DNA of 37,135 nucleotides from an uncultured Oscillibacter sp. (GCA_910576845.1 CAJTJA010000020.1:1-37135); one strand, 5' to 3'. Counted from the stretch's first letter, positions 25,729 to 33,925 are shown. Numbers and translations: made by a program. The notes: generated by a model from the letters alone, not told the origin.

Positions 25729-26646
25729 CTAATCCACAAATTTGACCTCCGGCTCCAGATAAATGCCGGTCTGTTTTAAGACGGCCTCTTGGACCTGCCG
25801 GATCAATTCCTTGATATCGGCGCAGGTGGCTCCGCCCCGATTGACAATAAAGCCCGCGTGCTTTTCGCTGACCTGGGCTCCCCCCACCATCCTGCCCTTT
25901 AAGCCGCACTGGTCTATCAGGGTCCCGGCAAACTGCCCCTCCGGACGTTTAAAGGTGCTTCCCGCACTGGGCAAATCCAGGGGCTGGCTTAACTTCCGAC
26001 GGGCCATCATGTCCCTCATAGTCTCCCGAATGGCTTCCGGGTTCCCGGGAGCAAGCTGAAATACTGCGTACAGCACCACCGCCGACGGCCGCTCTGTGAA
26101 AAGACTGCGGCGATATCCAAAAGCCAGTTCCTTTCCCGTCAGGAACTTTATCCCCTCTTCCGGAAACAAAACTGACACGCCGGATACCACCTGTTTCATC
26201 TCGCCGCCATAAGCTCCGGCATTCATGCATATACCGCCGCCTACCGTACCGGGAATGCCATGGGCAAATTCCAAACCAGTCAGCTCCTGTTTGCAGGCAA
26301 AGTCCGCCAGCCGGGTCAGTGATACCCCGGTTTCCGCAAGAATACTGCCGGGCGTTTCCCCTCCTTCCAGGCGGCTGAGGCCGGATGTCTCAATCACCAG
26401 GCGATCCAGCCCACTATCCGGAGCCAGGAGATTTGTGCCCTTTCCGATTACCAAAGGGCGCGCCCCGCAGTCCTCTGCCAGGGATAGCAGCAGCACCATC
26501 TGCTCCCCTTTTTGTGGAAAGGCCATCCGCTTGGCCGGCCCTCCTACATGGAAGGAGGTATGCTTTGACATAGGTTCCTCTTTCAAAAGTTTTACATCCG
26601 GCAGATAGTCGGTTATCCATTTATCAAATTGTGTTACCCAGTCCAT
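25729..26646 (-). CDS. murB: UDP-N-acetylenolpyruvoylglucosamine reductase MurB
   Basis: The 305-residue FAD enzyme reduces the enolpyruvyl group in peptidoglycan precursor synthesis. Visible motifs are HTSFHVGGPAKRM, then VIGKGTNLL (FAD binding), GIPGTVGGGICMNAGAYGGE, and AFGYRRSLF. The catalytic serine lies in PSAGSTFKRP (near 230) and the end reads LEPEVKFV. This is the type II form without the extra loop, usual in Firmicutes. ATG 26646 has GGGGGAGG 7 nt upstream. Confidence 0.96.
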   Translation of the reverse strand: MDWVTQFDKWITDYLPDVKLLKEEPMSKHTSFHVGGPAKRMAFPQKGEQMVLLLSLAEDCGARPLVIGKGTNLLAPDSGLDRLVIETSGLSRLEGGETPGSILAETGVSLTRLADFACKQELTGLEFAHGIPGTVGGGICMNAGAYGGEMKQVVSGVSVLFPEEGIKFLTGKELAFGYRRSLFTERPSAVVLYAVFQLAPGNPEAIRETMRDMMARRKLSQPLDLPSAGSTFKRPEGQFAGTLIDQCGLKGRMVGGAQVSEKHAGFIVNRGGATCADIKELIRQVQEAVLKQTGIYLEPEVKFVD

Positions 26647-26744
26647 GTAAGGGCCTCCCCCGTACGAATATGGATATGGACGCATATGCAGGGCCACGCT
26701 TCGCTGCCGCTTGATACAGCCCAAAGGCGGCAAAGACTGCCGGC

Positions 26745-27659
26745 CTAAAGCACGCGTCCCAGCATCGCCGCGCCGATAATACCGGCATCATTCCCCAGCT
26801 TTGCCGTAAGAATTCGGGTGGTCCGTCCTCCGTGGCTGGAAAAGCACTCTTTTGAGACAATTTCCCGTACAGGCTCCAGGAGCAGGTGTTCGGGCGCTCC
26901 CGCCACACCGCCGCCGATAGCTACAGCTTCCAAACGGAAAGTGTTGATGAAATTTGTCAGACCCTCGGCCAAGTATTCCGCATACTGCCGGCAAACACTC
27001 AATGCCGTTTTGTCCCCTGCTGCCGCCGCCTGAAAAGCTGTACGACCTTCCACTCCGCTTTCGGCGGCCAAAGTATGCAGGGCACTCTCTGAATGTGACT
27101 CCATGGCCCTCTTTGTCTGCTGAATTAAGCCGGTGGCAGAGGCATAGCGCTCCCAACAGCCGCGGCGGCCGCAGTTGCAGAGCTCCCCTCCCCGGCAGAT
27201 CACCGTATGCCCAGCTTCACAGGAGGTCATGCCACCACGGAGTTTTCCGCCCAGAATCAGCCCTGTTCCTACCCCTGTGCCCAGCGTTACAACCGCAAAA
27301 TCCTGAGTTCCTTTTCCCGCGCCGCAAAAAAACTCTCCTACAGCGGCGCAGTCCGCATCATTTCCCAGCAGCAACGGCATATCCAGATGCTGGCGGAAAA
27401 GTCGTTCCAGAGGGACATTTTCCATAGGAATATTGGTGGTATAGAGAACATCGCCCCCGTCTACCGTTCCGGGCAGGCCCATGCCAACCCACTCAACTCC
27501 TTCTCGAAGTACCTTTTTTGAAAGCTCCGCCAATGTCTTCGCAAATGCCTCCGGTCCTTGGAAATCTAGAGGAATCCGCTCTGCCGCCAAAATGTTCCCC
27601 GCCTCATCCACAAGACCAGCCTTTAAGTTGGTTCCGCCTACATCAATGCCTATATACAC
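26745..27659 (-). CDS. ROK family glucokinase
   Basis: This 304-residue sugar kinase starts YIGIDVGGTNLKAGLVD (phosphate-binding loop). It has the catalytic aspartate in LGNDADCAAVGE, the ROK glycine-rich GTGVGTGLI, and the zinc motif CNCGRRGCWE near 152. It phosphorylates glucose or a related sugar with ATP. It starts at GTG 27659, with GAGGAGGAG upstream. Its place beside hprK fits a link to carbon metabolism, but co-regulation is inferred from spacing (12 bp) only. Confidence 0.9.
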   Translation of the reverse strand: MYIGIDVGGTNLKAGLVDEAGNILAAERIPLDFQGPEAFAKTLAELSKKVLREGVEWVGMGLPGTVDGGDVLYTTNIPMENVPLERLFRQHLDMPLLLGNDADCAAVGEFFCGAGKGTQDFAVVTLGTGVGTGLILGGKLRGGMTSCEAGHTVICRGGELCNCGRRGCWERYASATGLIQQTKRAMESHSESALHTLAAESGVEGRTAFQAAAAGDKTALSVCRQYAEYLAEGLTNFINTFRLEAVAIGGGVAGAPEHLLLEPVREIVSKECFSSHGGRTTRILTAKLGNDAGIIGAAMLGRVL

Positions 27660-27671
27660 GGTTTCTCCTCC

Positions 27672-28601
27672 TCACATTTTTCCGTCAGCCCGGGCGTCCA
27701 CTTTCCGGGCCAGTTCCTGAGCGGCGTTGTAGCCAAACTTCCGATGGCGGTTATTCATCGCCGCTACCTCCACAATGCTGGCTAAGTTTCTCCCCGGTCG
27801 AACAGGAATGGTGACGATAGGAACCTGGATATCCAAGATATCTATGAAGTGGTCCTCAATTCCAAGGCGGTCATAAAATTTTGTGCTATCCCAAGGCTCA
27901 AAGTTTACCACCATATCCAGTTTGGCTTCATTTTTGATGGCCCGGACACCAAAGAGCTGCCTTACGTCAATTACACCAATGCCCCGAAGTTCAATGTAGT
28001 TACGGATTACCTCCGGTGCCGTGCCCATCAGCTGCCCGGATATCCGGCGGAGTTCCACGGCGTCGTCGGCCACCAGCCGGTGTCCCCGCATAATGAGTTC
28101 AATGGCCGCCTCGCTTTTGCCAACGCCGGAGTCGCCGGTAATCATAACGCCTTCGCCATAGATATCCAACAGCACGCCATGGCGCGTAATGCAGGGAGCC
28201 AGCACCCGGTTTAGATACTCAATCGTATGGCTGGTGAAAGCCACCGTCACCTCATTAGTGCGAAGCAGAGTCTTCTGATGCTCAACAGCGCTCTCAATGC
28301 ACTCCGGGAAACAATCCAGATTTCGGGCAATGACCAAGGCGGGGATATCATAGAGGAACAGGTCATCGAAACATTTGCGGCGCTGGGCAGCATTCAATCC
28401 CCGCAGATAAGTAACCTCCGCCTTGCCAATTACCTGGAGACGGCAGGGATCAAAATAATCATAAAAACTGTGGAATTGGAGACCAGGCCGGTTCAAATCC
28501 GGGACAGTCAGCAGAGCGGTATCAAAGTCGCTGCCCTGGTTCAATACTTCTAAATTAAAGAGGGAAACAAATTCTTTCACCTTTAAGCCGTTTTCACGCA
28601 T
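27672..28601 (-). CDS. hprK: HPr(Ser) kinase/phosphorylase
   Basis: The 309-residue enzyme has the usual length. The N-terminal domain reads VKEFVSLFNLEVLN, and the C-terminal kinase has the P-loop GDSGVGKSEAAIEL (about 150 to 163), HRLVADDAVE and the HprK signature near EVAAMNNRHRKFGYNAA. HprK phosphorylates HPr at Ser46 and controls carbon catabolite repression. ATG 28601 has AAGGAG 7 nt upstream. It is the first gene of the minus-strand operon. Confidence 0.95.
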   Translation of the reverse strand: MRENGLKVKEFVSLFNLEVLNQGSDFDTALLTVPDLNRPGLQFHSFYDYFDPCRLQVIGKAEVTYLRGLNAAQRRKCFDDLFLYDIPALVIARNLDCFPECIESAVEHQKTLLRTNEVTVAFTSHTIEYLNRVLAPCITRHGVLLDIYGEGVMITGDSGVGKSEAAIELIMRGHRLVADDAVELRRISGQLMGTAPEVIRNYIELRGIGVIDVRQLFGVRAIKNEAKLDMVVNFEPWDSTKFYDRLGIEDHFIDILDIQVPIVTIPVRPGRNLASIVEVAAMNNRHRKFGYNAAQELARKVDARADGKM

Positions 28602-28688
28602 AGCGTTTCTCCTTTTTCCGGCGGAGCGTTTCCGCCCGTGCTGCCGGACTCTGTTCTTCATTCCGGCGCCTGGGACATTTTCGTTTCC

Positions 28689-28717
28689 ATTATATATGAA
28701 CTCTTCCAATTCCGCAA
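28689..28717 (-). promoter_or_regulatory. Promoter of the hprK-to-dnaE operon
   Basis: On the minus strand TTGCGG (28717-28712) and TATAAT (28694-28689) are 17 bp apart, about 88 nt before the hprK start. The inovirus insertion point lies some 30 to 45 bp upstream of the -35 box, so the promoter core is intact. Confidence 0.75.
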
Positions 28718-28746
28718 CACTTTCCAAAAGAAGAAAGCCAGGAAAT

Positions 28747-28761
28747 CCCCGCAAAAAAACT
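28747..28761. repeat. Left direct repeat flanking the inovirus prophage
   Basis: CCCCGCAAAAAAACT occurs here and again at 36978-36992, exactly at the two edges of the phage genes. It is either the duplicated target or the attachment core. Two of the C residues may belong to the phage end (see the terminal inverted repeat), leaving 13 bp of duplication. Confidence 0.75.
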
Positions 28762-28785
28762 GGTGGATTCTATAATTTAATTTAA

Positions 28786-28820
28786 CAGTCGGACAGTATC
28801 CACTGTCCGGCTGATTTTTT
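28786..28820 (+). terminator. Intrinsic terminator just inside the left prophage end
   Basis: A 12-bp stem (28786-28797 with 28802-28813, one G-T pair) with a 4-nt loop is followed by six T. In the circular phage form it would stop transcripts coming from the right end before the first gene. Confidence 0.75.
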
Positions 28821-28855
28821 ATATTCAGGGGCAGGACCCCAGAAAGGAACTCTAT

Positions 28856-29176
28856 ATGAGTAACGAAGTAAAAAGCGAAGTGAAAAAGGAAATGAAGATT
28901 GACCCCGCCTATCGAGGCTATGTATTTCTTGGCTGGGCCTCCGGCCTGTTCGATGCAGAGACCAAAACAGGAACCGAAAAGCGCCCATACTACAACATGT
29001 ATGTATTTTCCCCCGTGAGTGATTTCCGGTCTGATGAATACGAGGCCAGCGGCTTCAAGGCGGAGAAAAAGAAGTGCGTCAGCCCGGACGTGTGGGAGGG
29101 TCTGGAGCCTGGCGACAAGGTGAAGCTGTTTTTTGATGACAAACAGAAGGTCATTCAGGCCGCCCTGGACGGGTAA
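28856..29176 (+). CDS. Candidate phage ssDNA-binding protein
   Basis: The 106-residue acidic/basic protein has no membrane helix. The region YYNMYVFSPVSDF through VKLFFDDKQKVIQAAL (about 45 to 103) looks like alternating beta strands with aromatic residues, as in small OB-fold proteins. It is the first gene of the prophage and directly precedes rep, the place of the ssDNA-binding protein (gene V type) in many inoviruses. AAAGGA lies before ATG 28856. The function is inferred from position and size; no family match was recognised with certainty. Confidence 0.55.
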   Translation: MSNEVKSEVKKEMKIDPAYRGYVFLGWASGLFDAETKTGTEKRPYYNMYVFSPVSDFRSDEYEASGFKAEKKKCVSPDVWEGLEPGDKVKLFFDDKQKVIQAALDG

Positions 29177-29250
29177 GGGTCGAATTTGGTAATACCTGGA
29201 ATGTCTCGAGACGTGCCGTGTTGCCGTGAATTGAAAAGACTACAGGGAAA

Positions 29251-29275
29251 CCGGGAGGCCCGGAGGGCCGCCCGG
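29251..29275 (+). other. GC-rich hairpin upstream of rep, possible replication-origin element
   Basis: CCGGG-A-GGCCC and GGGCC-G-CCCGG pair around the loop GGA, about 55 bp before rep. Rolling-circle origins often carry such a hairpin near the Rep gene; the nick site is not identifiable here. Confidence 0.4.
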
Positions 29276-29329
29276 ACCCCCGGAAGTAATCACGGGGGTA
29301 CTCATGACAGATAGAAGGGTGGACTGCTA

Positions 29330-30322
29330 ATGAAGTGCGAAGTATGCGTAGACTGGCTGACGTTCTCAGTGAAGAAGGACGACCCTGGCGAAGTTATACG
29401 GGATTATCTGGGTTTAGACCCGGCTTTGTTTCAGGATACCGGCTACAGCCTTCTCGGTTATAACAAAGTGCTCCGGTTTTCGGACATCTGCGTCTGCTAT
29501 GATCCCCGTCAAAATGACTTTTTTAAAAACATGGGCGTATGCGTGAGCATGTCCGGCAATGGGTGCCGGTCCTTTGAAACCATGTCCAAGCTGGGGAGAG
29601 ACAAGCAGGGCAGGGAAAGCGTCGCGTTTCCCGCGCTGTTCCGGCTTCTGGCGGCGGATGAAACCGCCAACGTCTCCCGCATTGATATTGCGTGTGATGA
29701 CCGGGAGGGCTTTCTGGACATGGATGAAATCATCGACAGGACCCGCACCAACAACATCAACAGCCGCCTTCTCCGGAGAACCATCAACTTTTCCTTGAAT
29801 GGAAAAGACGAGGCCGGAGCAACCGTGTACATAGGCGCTCCCTCCTCGGACTTTCGTGTCCGCATTTATGACAAGGCCCTGGAGCAGGGCGTGGACGGTC
29901 ATTGGATACGGGTGGAGCTGGTCATGCGCTCCGCTAATGCCGACGCCTTTGTGGAGGGTATGACAAACTCCGGGAATGTCGGCAGGCTGGCGGCACAGGT
30001 GATAAACGACAAGTTCAGCTTTATCGAGCGGGACGACAGCAATATTTCCCGGTGCACCGTCTGCGAGTGGTGGCAGAACTTTGTGGATGAGCTGGACAAG
30101 GTCCGGCTCGTCTCAAGGAAAGTCATCCAGCACAGCGTAGAGCGTATCCGCAATTGGATTGAAAGCCAGGTAGGCCCGTCTCTCTATGTCCTGATGAAAA
30201 CCATGGGTATTATGGATATTTACAGCATCGCCGCCAGCTCTGCCGGGCGGATATCCCTTCAGCAGGAGGCGTTAATTTGGGACTTCCAGTCCCTGTGCTC
30301 CGCCAGAAGGGCGGCACTGTAA
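29330..30322 (+). CDS. Rolling-circle replication initiation protein (Rep_trans type)
   Basis: This 330-residue protein matches the replication initiation factor family (Rep_trans). The N-terminal CVDWLTFSV and the SRIDIACD segment (near 116 to 123) are typical. The FRVRIYDKALEQG motif with RVELVMR behind it (about 178 to 205) is the family core. Such proteins nick the plus strand to start rolling-circle replication of plasmids and Gram-positive inoviruses. ATG 29330 has AGAAGGGTGG upstream. The TAA stop codon is part of the first 54-bp element (30318-30371). Confidence 0.85.
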   Translation: MKCEVCVDWLTFSVKKDDPGEVIRDYLGLDPALFQDTGYSLLGYNKVLRFSDICVCYDPRQNDFFKNMGVCVSMSGNGCRSFETMSKLGRDKQGRESVAFPALFRLLAADETANVSRIDIACDDREGFLDMDEIIDRTRTNNINSRLLRRTINFSLNGKDEAGATVYIGAPSSDFRVRIYDKALEQGVDGHWIRVELVMRSANADAFVEGMTNSGNVGRLAAQVINDKFSFIERDDSNISRCTVCEWWQNFVDELDKVRLVSRKVIQHSVERIRNWIESQVGPSLYVLMKTMGIMDIYSIAASSAGRISLQQEALIWDFQSLCSARRAAL

Positions 30323-30371
30323 CACAATTGGCCGCTGCTGCCGTGTGCAGCTGAAGAAAATTCGTGTTACA
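30318..30371 (+). repeat. 54-bp inverted-end element, copy 1 (after rep)
   Basis: The ends are TGTAACACA and (C)GTGTTACA. An inner stem GCTGC/GCAGC with loop CGTGT is possible. The element supplies the rep stop codon (TAA inside TGTAACACA) and is followed at once by AAGGAGG of the next gene. Length is exactly 54 bp, as in the four other copies. Confidence 0.85.
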
Positions 30372-30382
30372 AAGGAGGCAGT

Positions 30383-30550
30383 ATGTACTATTTCGTCTAC
30401 GACGCAAGCGGGAAGCTCCGCTTTGAAAGTGATAACTGGCCCATGGCCCGCTCCGCTCTGGATTTGGTAGTCTCCGAGGCTGGGGAACCTGTTTCTCCGG
30501 AAAACTGTCCCCGGCTTGAAATCTGGCCGGAAAATGAAAAGGACCGCTAA
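30383..30550 (+). CDS. Small phage protein of 55 residues
   Basis: AAAGGAGG stands in front of ATG 30383. The frame encodes an acidic soluble protein (MYYFVYDASGKLRFESDNWP at the start). The beginning YYFVYDASGKLRFES suggests a short beta hairpin. There is no known family and no membrane helix. It is the first gene after element copy 1 and is followed by another small gene after 26 bp. The function is unknown. Confidence 0.6.
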   Translation: MYYFVYDASGKLRFESDNWPMARSALDLVVSEAGEPVSPENCPRLEIWPENEKDR

Positions 30551-30576
30551 GCGGCTCTTGATAGGAGGTTTAACTT

Positions 30577-30834
30577 ATGTCTTGCAAAATGTGCCTTAAT
30601 GCCCATGTGGACCCGGAGCTAACCAATGATAACGATTTGTCCTATTTCACCATTGGTAAATGTACCGATTCATATAGGCTGATGTTCCGCTCGGGTGACG
30701 GTCGGCTTACTGGGATACTGTTTGAAGAATGGAACCGGGACAGAGGCTGGCACACGCTTGGTTCCTACTGGCCCAATTTCTGCCCGAACTGTGGTAGAAG
30801 GTTGACGGAGAATGAAAAGAAGGACCGCCTCTAG
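30577..30834 (+). CDS. Small zinc-ribbon-like phage protein
   Basis: An 85-residue protein has two cysteine pairs: CKMC at residues 3 to 6 and CPNCGRRL near 69 to 76, the pattern of a zinc ribbon. The middle part is beta-rich (YRLMFRSGDGRLTGILFEEW). GATAGGAGG lies before ATG 30577. It may bind nucleic acid or simply be metal-stabilised; the role is unknown. Its stop codon lies in a hairpin shared with the converging gene and overlaps that gene by 4 bp. Confidence 0.65.
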   Translation: MSCKMCLNAHVDPELTNDNDLSYFTIGKCTDSYRLMFRSGDGRLTGILFEEWNRDRGWHTLGSYWPNFCPNCGRRLTENEKKDRL

Positions 30835-30841
30835 CGGTCCT
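30821..30841. terminator. Hairpin containing both stop codons of two converging phage genes
   Basis: AGGACCGC and GCGGTCCT form an 8-bp perfect stem around CTCTA. CTAG at 30831-30834 contains the stop codon of both genes. A bidirectional terminator is likely, although there is no T run on the plus side. Confidence 0.55.
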
Positions 30842-31217
30842 CCTTCCGGTATTGGTATTCCTCCGGCTGTCCGGCGTATGTAGTTTGCTTTTGGGCGGTA
30901 ATGCAGTCCTGGAGTATTTGCTCAAGGACTTTCTTCCCTTCCGGTGTTTGCGCCTCATTCAGTTTCTTTGAGGTTTCTTCAATTCTGACTTTAAGTGCAA
31001 TGGAAATTTCGTCTAGCTCGGAGCGGGTAAGGCTCATCTTATAGTATTCGTTGTCTCCATCATAAATGACGATTTGTTCTCCGGCCTTTTGCTCGAAAAA
31101 GTAGTTGATTCCAAACTTTATGAGGCGTTTTATAATTCTGTATCCGATATAGATTAGTATTATTTGTTCTAGCAGTGCTAGGCCGTGAATTATTGTGCTT
31201 TCGCTTATCCAGTTCAT
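30831..31217 (-). CDS. Small membrane protein with coiled coil, phage accessory gene
   Basis: This 128-residue protein is encoded opposite to the other phage genes in this part. An N-terminal hydrophobic segment (IIHGLALLEQIILIYIGYRI, about 9 to 28) is followed by a basic stretch and a charged helical C-terminal half rich in E, K and Q. AAGGAG stands before ATG 31217. It lies against the start of the surface protein gene and, like its N-terminal part, is AT-rich, so both may have entered together. An immunity or superinfection-exclusion role is possible but not shown. Confidence 0.6.
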   Translation of the reverse strand: MNWISESTIIHGLALLEQIILIYIGYRIIKRLIKFGINYFFEQKAGEQIVIYDGDNEYYKMSLTRSELDEISIALKVRIEETSKKLNEAQTPEGKKVLEQILQDCITAQKQTTYAGQPEEYQYRKEDR

Positions 31218-31247
31218 GTTATTCTCTCCTTTTAGGCGGTGAAAGTC

Positions 31248-32945
31248 TTGAAGATTCTTAAAAAGATTATAGCAGTATTTTGCAGTATTGCAATGTCTTT
31301 TTCTTTGCTATCCGTTCCAACAGCAGCACTTACAGGAGAAGAAGTCGCTATTGGGCTAGGTGTGCTGTCATTTGCTTATGAGTTATTTAAGGATTGGAAA
31401 GCTGCGCATCCTAATACCCCCGACACTGAATATCCCGGCTTCAATCCTGGCGGTATGTTTGGTGGCGGTGTTGGGCGCGATGAACTCAACGAAAAATACT
31501 TAGACTACGTTTCCGAACTCCCGGCCACGGGCTATAACTCAAATGGAAGTCTTTTGATAAAAGCAGAGATTTTGGAGCATGGTTATTCTTCATATGGTAT
31601 GAGTTCTATTTATTATGGCTGTAATAGTCATACTGAGGCTCGTCCTCCGCAAGGTGCGACAGTTCGTCTTTCCTGTGCTTCTGATGCTGTTCTTTATTCT
31701 CTTGCTTCGGGATATGAAGATTTTCGTGTTTCTGGCTCTTTTTTTACTGCTCAGAGTTTGACGGCTCCATATGATGGTTTTTATCAATTGATTTCTTCTC
31801 CTCAGTGTGTTGTAAAGTATAACCTGGTTTCTGGAGAAGCTGGTTCGCTTTCTGGCGATTTTAGTGGTTGGGATTCTCGTACCTATTTTAATGCTGGCTC
31901 TAGCATTATGAATTCTGTTAGGTGTGCTTTTTATGGGACTGATTCTTTGTCTATCAATAATTTGAATTTTTTCTCTGCTCATGTCCAGTTTTTTCCGCGA
32001 GTTTATAAATTCACCCCCGCGCCCTCCGTCGATGTGAATTTTGAGACTACTTACAACATCAATACCCGTCCAACCAGCATCACAGGCGGCAATTACGGCA
32101 TTGTTGGAGACAACGGACAGATTGTCAAAGTTGAAGGCAATACCATCGTTAATGAAACAAATAACACCTACTATAACCCCTCTACCGGCACAATCGTCCC
32201 CATCGTAGACTGGAGCTACGACTACTCGGACCGGAGTTATAAAGTGACCCTGGAATCCGGCGACACCGTCACGGTTACATACGGAGACGAAAATGTCACC
32301 ATCCAAGAGGGCGACACGGTGTACAACGTGTACTACCTGGTTGACGGCTCTGGAACGGAACAGCCTCCGGAGGTTTGCATCCATGAGTGGTCGGAAACCA
32401 GCCGCACAGACCCTACCTGCACGATTGCCGGACAAGCTGTCTCTACCTGCTCTAAGTGCCAGGAGGTTAAGACGGAGCCAGTCCCGGCCCTGGGCCACGA
32501 TTGGCAGGTCAAGCAGAGCGTTAAGACCGAATATGATGATACCGGGCAGCTTGTCCAGGAAGGCTATACCATCTTCGAATGCTCCCGCTGCCAGGAGCAG
32601 TACAAATCCACCGATGGCACCATCCCGCCCGGCGGCGGCTCCGGCACGGACCCGGGCGGTGACGAAGATGAAACCCTCTGGGACAAGCTGGGGAAGCTCC
32701 TGGGCACCGCCGTCAAAGGCATCCTGGAGTTGCTGGGTTCCGCCGTGGACGTCATGCTCGGCGGCCTGATTGACCTGGTGACAAATCTCTTTGAGAGCCT
32801 GAAACAGCTTGTTGATCTCTTCGGCACCGTAGGCGAGGCCTTCCAAGTCCTCTGGACCTGGCTTCCTCCGGAGATTACCGCAATCCTCGCCGCCGGCGTC
32901 TCTATCTTCGTATTCGTGGCCCTGCTGAAGTTCTTCATGAAATAG
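31248..32945 (+). CDS. Secreted, C-terminally anchored phage surface protein (pIII-like adsorption protein)
   Basis: The protein of about 565 residues has a signal peptide (KILKKIIAVFCSIAMSFSLL, cleavage after VPTAA), an N-terminal domain of about 220 residues, and a beta-rich middle. A cysteine module follows (CIHEW ... C ... CSKC ... ALGHDW ... ECSRC, about 375 to 450), then a glycine linker (PPGGGSGTDPGG), a helical region and a C-terminal membrane helix (AAGVSIFVFVALLKFFM). This is the order of inovirus pIII: receptor-binding domains, glycine linker, anchor. TTG 31248 has AGGCGGTGA 5 nt upstream; GTG 31239 is the other choice. The first 750 bp are AT-rich, the rest GC-rich. Confidence 0.7.
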   Translation: MKILKKIIAVFCSIAMSFSLLSVPTAALTGEEVAIGLGVLSFAYELFKDWKAAHPNTPDTEYPGFNPGGMFGGGVGRDELNEKYLDYVSELPATGYNSNGSLLIKAEILEHGYSSYGMSSIYYGCNSHTEARPPQGATVRLSCASDAVLYSLASGYEDFRVSGSFFTAQSLTAPYDGFYQLISSPQCVVKYNLVSGEAGSLSGDFSGWDSRTYFNAGSSIMNSVRCAFYGTDSLSINNLNFFSAHVQFFPRVYKFTPAPSVDVNFETTYNINTRPTSITGGNYGIVGDNGQIVKVEGNTIVNETNNTYYNPSTGTIVPIVDWSYDYSDRSYKVTLESGDTVTVTYGDENVTIQEGDTVYNVYYLVDGSGTEQPPEVCIHEWSETSRTDPTCTIAGQAVSTCSKCQEVKTEPVPALGHDWQVKQSVKTEYDDTGQLVQEGYTIFECSRCQEQYKSTDGTIPPGGGSGTDPGGDEDETLWDKLGKLLGTAVKGILELLGSAVDVMLGGLIDLVTNLFESLKQLVDLFGTVGEAFQVLWTWLPPEITAILAAGVSIFVFVALLKFFMK

Positions 32946-32999
32946 CGTAACACAACCGGACGCCGCTGCCGCTGTCCTGGTTTCCGCTTTTGTGTTACA
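32946..32999 (+). repeat. 54-bp inverted-end element, copy 2 (after the surface protein gene)
   Basis: The ends are CGTAACACA and TGTGTTACA, and an inner arm pair CCGGAC/GTCCTGG is possible. It starts directly after the stop codon TAG (32943-32945) and is followed by AAGGAGG of the next gene. Confidence 0.85.
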
Positions 33000-33011
33000 A
33001 AGGAGGTTCTC

Positions 33012-33257
33012 ATGCTTGAATCAACCGCCGCCCTGGGACAAGCCCTGCTCTCCGGCATCTGGAATCTGTTCGATAACCAGTTTCCCGGCTTCAGCTTCAC
33101 CTTCCGCCAGTTCTGGATAGCCGTGGCCCTCTGCGGCCTGTCCATCCGGGTGATTCGTTTCATTTTCAGCTTCGGCGGCTCCGGCGGAGAGTCCCCGCGT
33201 TCCAGCAGTACCCAAAGCCCCAAAATCTCCAAAGAACGGAGGCATGATGAATTTTGA
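33012..33257 (+). CDS. Small membrane protein, minor coat candidate
   Basis: The 81-residue protein has an amphipathic start, an aromatic stretch (FPGFSFTFRQFW), one membrane helix (about 35 to 53, WIAVALCGLSIRVIRFIF) and a polar Ser/Gly tail. AAAGGAGG lies before ATG 33012. It directly precedes another membrane protein with a 4-bp overlap (TTGA), so they are translationally coupled. Position and size fit a pVI-type minor coat protein; similarity was not recognised. Confidence 0.6.
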   Translation: MLESTAALGQALLSGIWNLFDNQFPGFSFTFRQFWIAVALCGLSIRVIRFIFSFGGSGGESPRSSSTQSPKISKERRHDEF

Positions 33258-33925
33258 AAAAGTTCCTATCCCTGTTCCTGGCCCATCTGCTCTTCCTGGC
33301 CCTGACCGTCCCCGTCCTGGCGGAAGAAACGGAGGATGAGGAAGATATTGAAACGTCGGAAGAAAGCGCCCTGGAGGATACGTCGTCTTTTTCGAAGACT
33401 GACCCGGACCCTGCTCCGGCTCCTGCGCCGGAACCCGAACCCGCTCCGGCTCCTGACCCCGCCCCCGAACCGGACCCGCTGCCGGACCCGGACCCTGTTC
33501 CGGCTCTGCCGGAAGCTCCTGCGGAAGACCAGACGCTTATTGAAACGCCTTCCGTGGTCCCGGATACTTCCGGCGCTTCTTCTGGCTCTGGCGGCGGCTT
33601 GGACGCTTCGACGTATGATGTGACGGAAACCCCTGCCGGGGATATCATCATTGAGGAGCACAGCTATACCCGCACCGTGGATGTCCTGGACGCCTTCTTT
33701 TTCGATGATCTCCCCACTATGCGCTCCGCTCTCACGGCAATTTTCGGAGAGTACACGCCGAAAACCCAGACCGTTTCTACATACTACGACGGCCAGCTCC
33801 TGGACACCTCCACCGAGTATGTCCCTGGCCTTGCCGGAATGGACATGGAATGGATAGCCGGAGTGATCGTTTTCACAGTCCTGCTCTACTGCCTCATGAA
33901 GCTCCTGGGAGGCGTGTTCAAGTGA
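33254..33925 (+). CDS. Secreted Pro/Asp/Glu-rich stalk protein with C-terminal anchor
   Basis: The 223-residue protein has a signal peptide (KKFLSLFLAHLLFLALTVPVLA) and an acidic region. A run of about 45 residues built from DP, AP and EP pairs (about 50 to 95) leads to a folded part of about 80 residues and a final membrane helix (WIAGVIVFTVLLYCLMKLL). The X-Pro run would be a stiff, extended stalk. It starts at TTG 33254, overlapping the previous stop codon by 4 bp, with GGAGG 11 nt upstream. It is probably a virion-tip or host cell-wall-spanning component; exact role unknown. Confidence 0.65.
   Translation: MKKFLSLFLAHLLFLALTVPVLAEETEDEEDIETSEESALEDTSSFSKTDPDPAPAPAPEPEPAPAPDPAPEPDPLPDPDPVPALPEAPAEDQTLIETPSVVPDTSGASSGSGGGLDASTYDVTETPAGDIIIEEHSYTRTVDVLDAFFFDDLPTMRSALTAIFGEYTPKTQTVSTYYDGQLLDTSTEYVPGLAGMDMEWIAGVIVFTVLLYCLMKLLGGVFK

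Noticed and set aside
33266..33661. Arginine- or glycine-rich frames on both strands across the X-Pro stalk gene
   Set aside because: They are frame-shifted readings of the repetitive CCGGCT/GACCCG codons; only the frame with signal peptide and C-terminal membrane helix makes a sensible protein.
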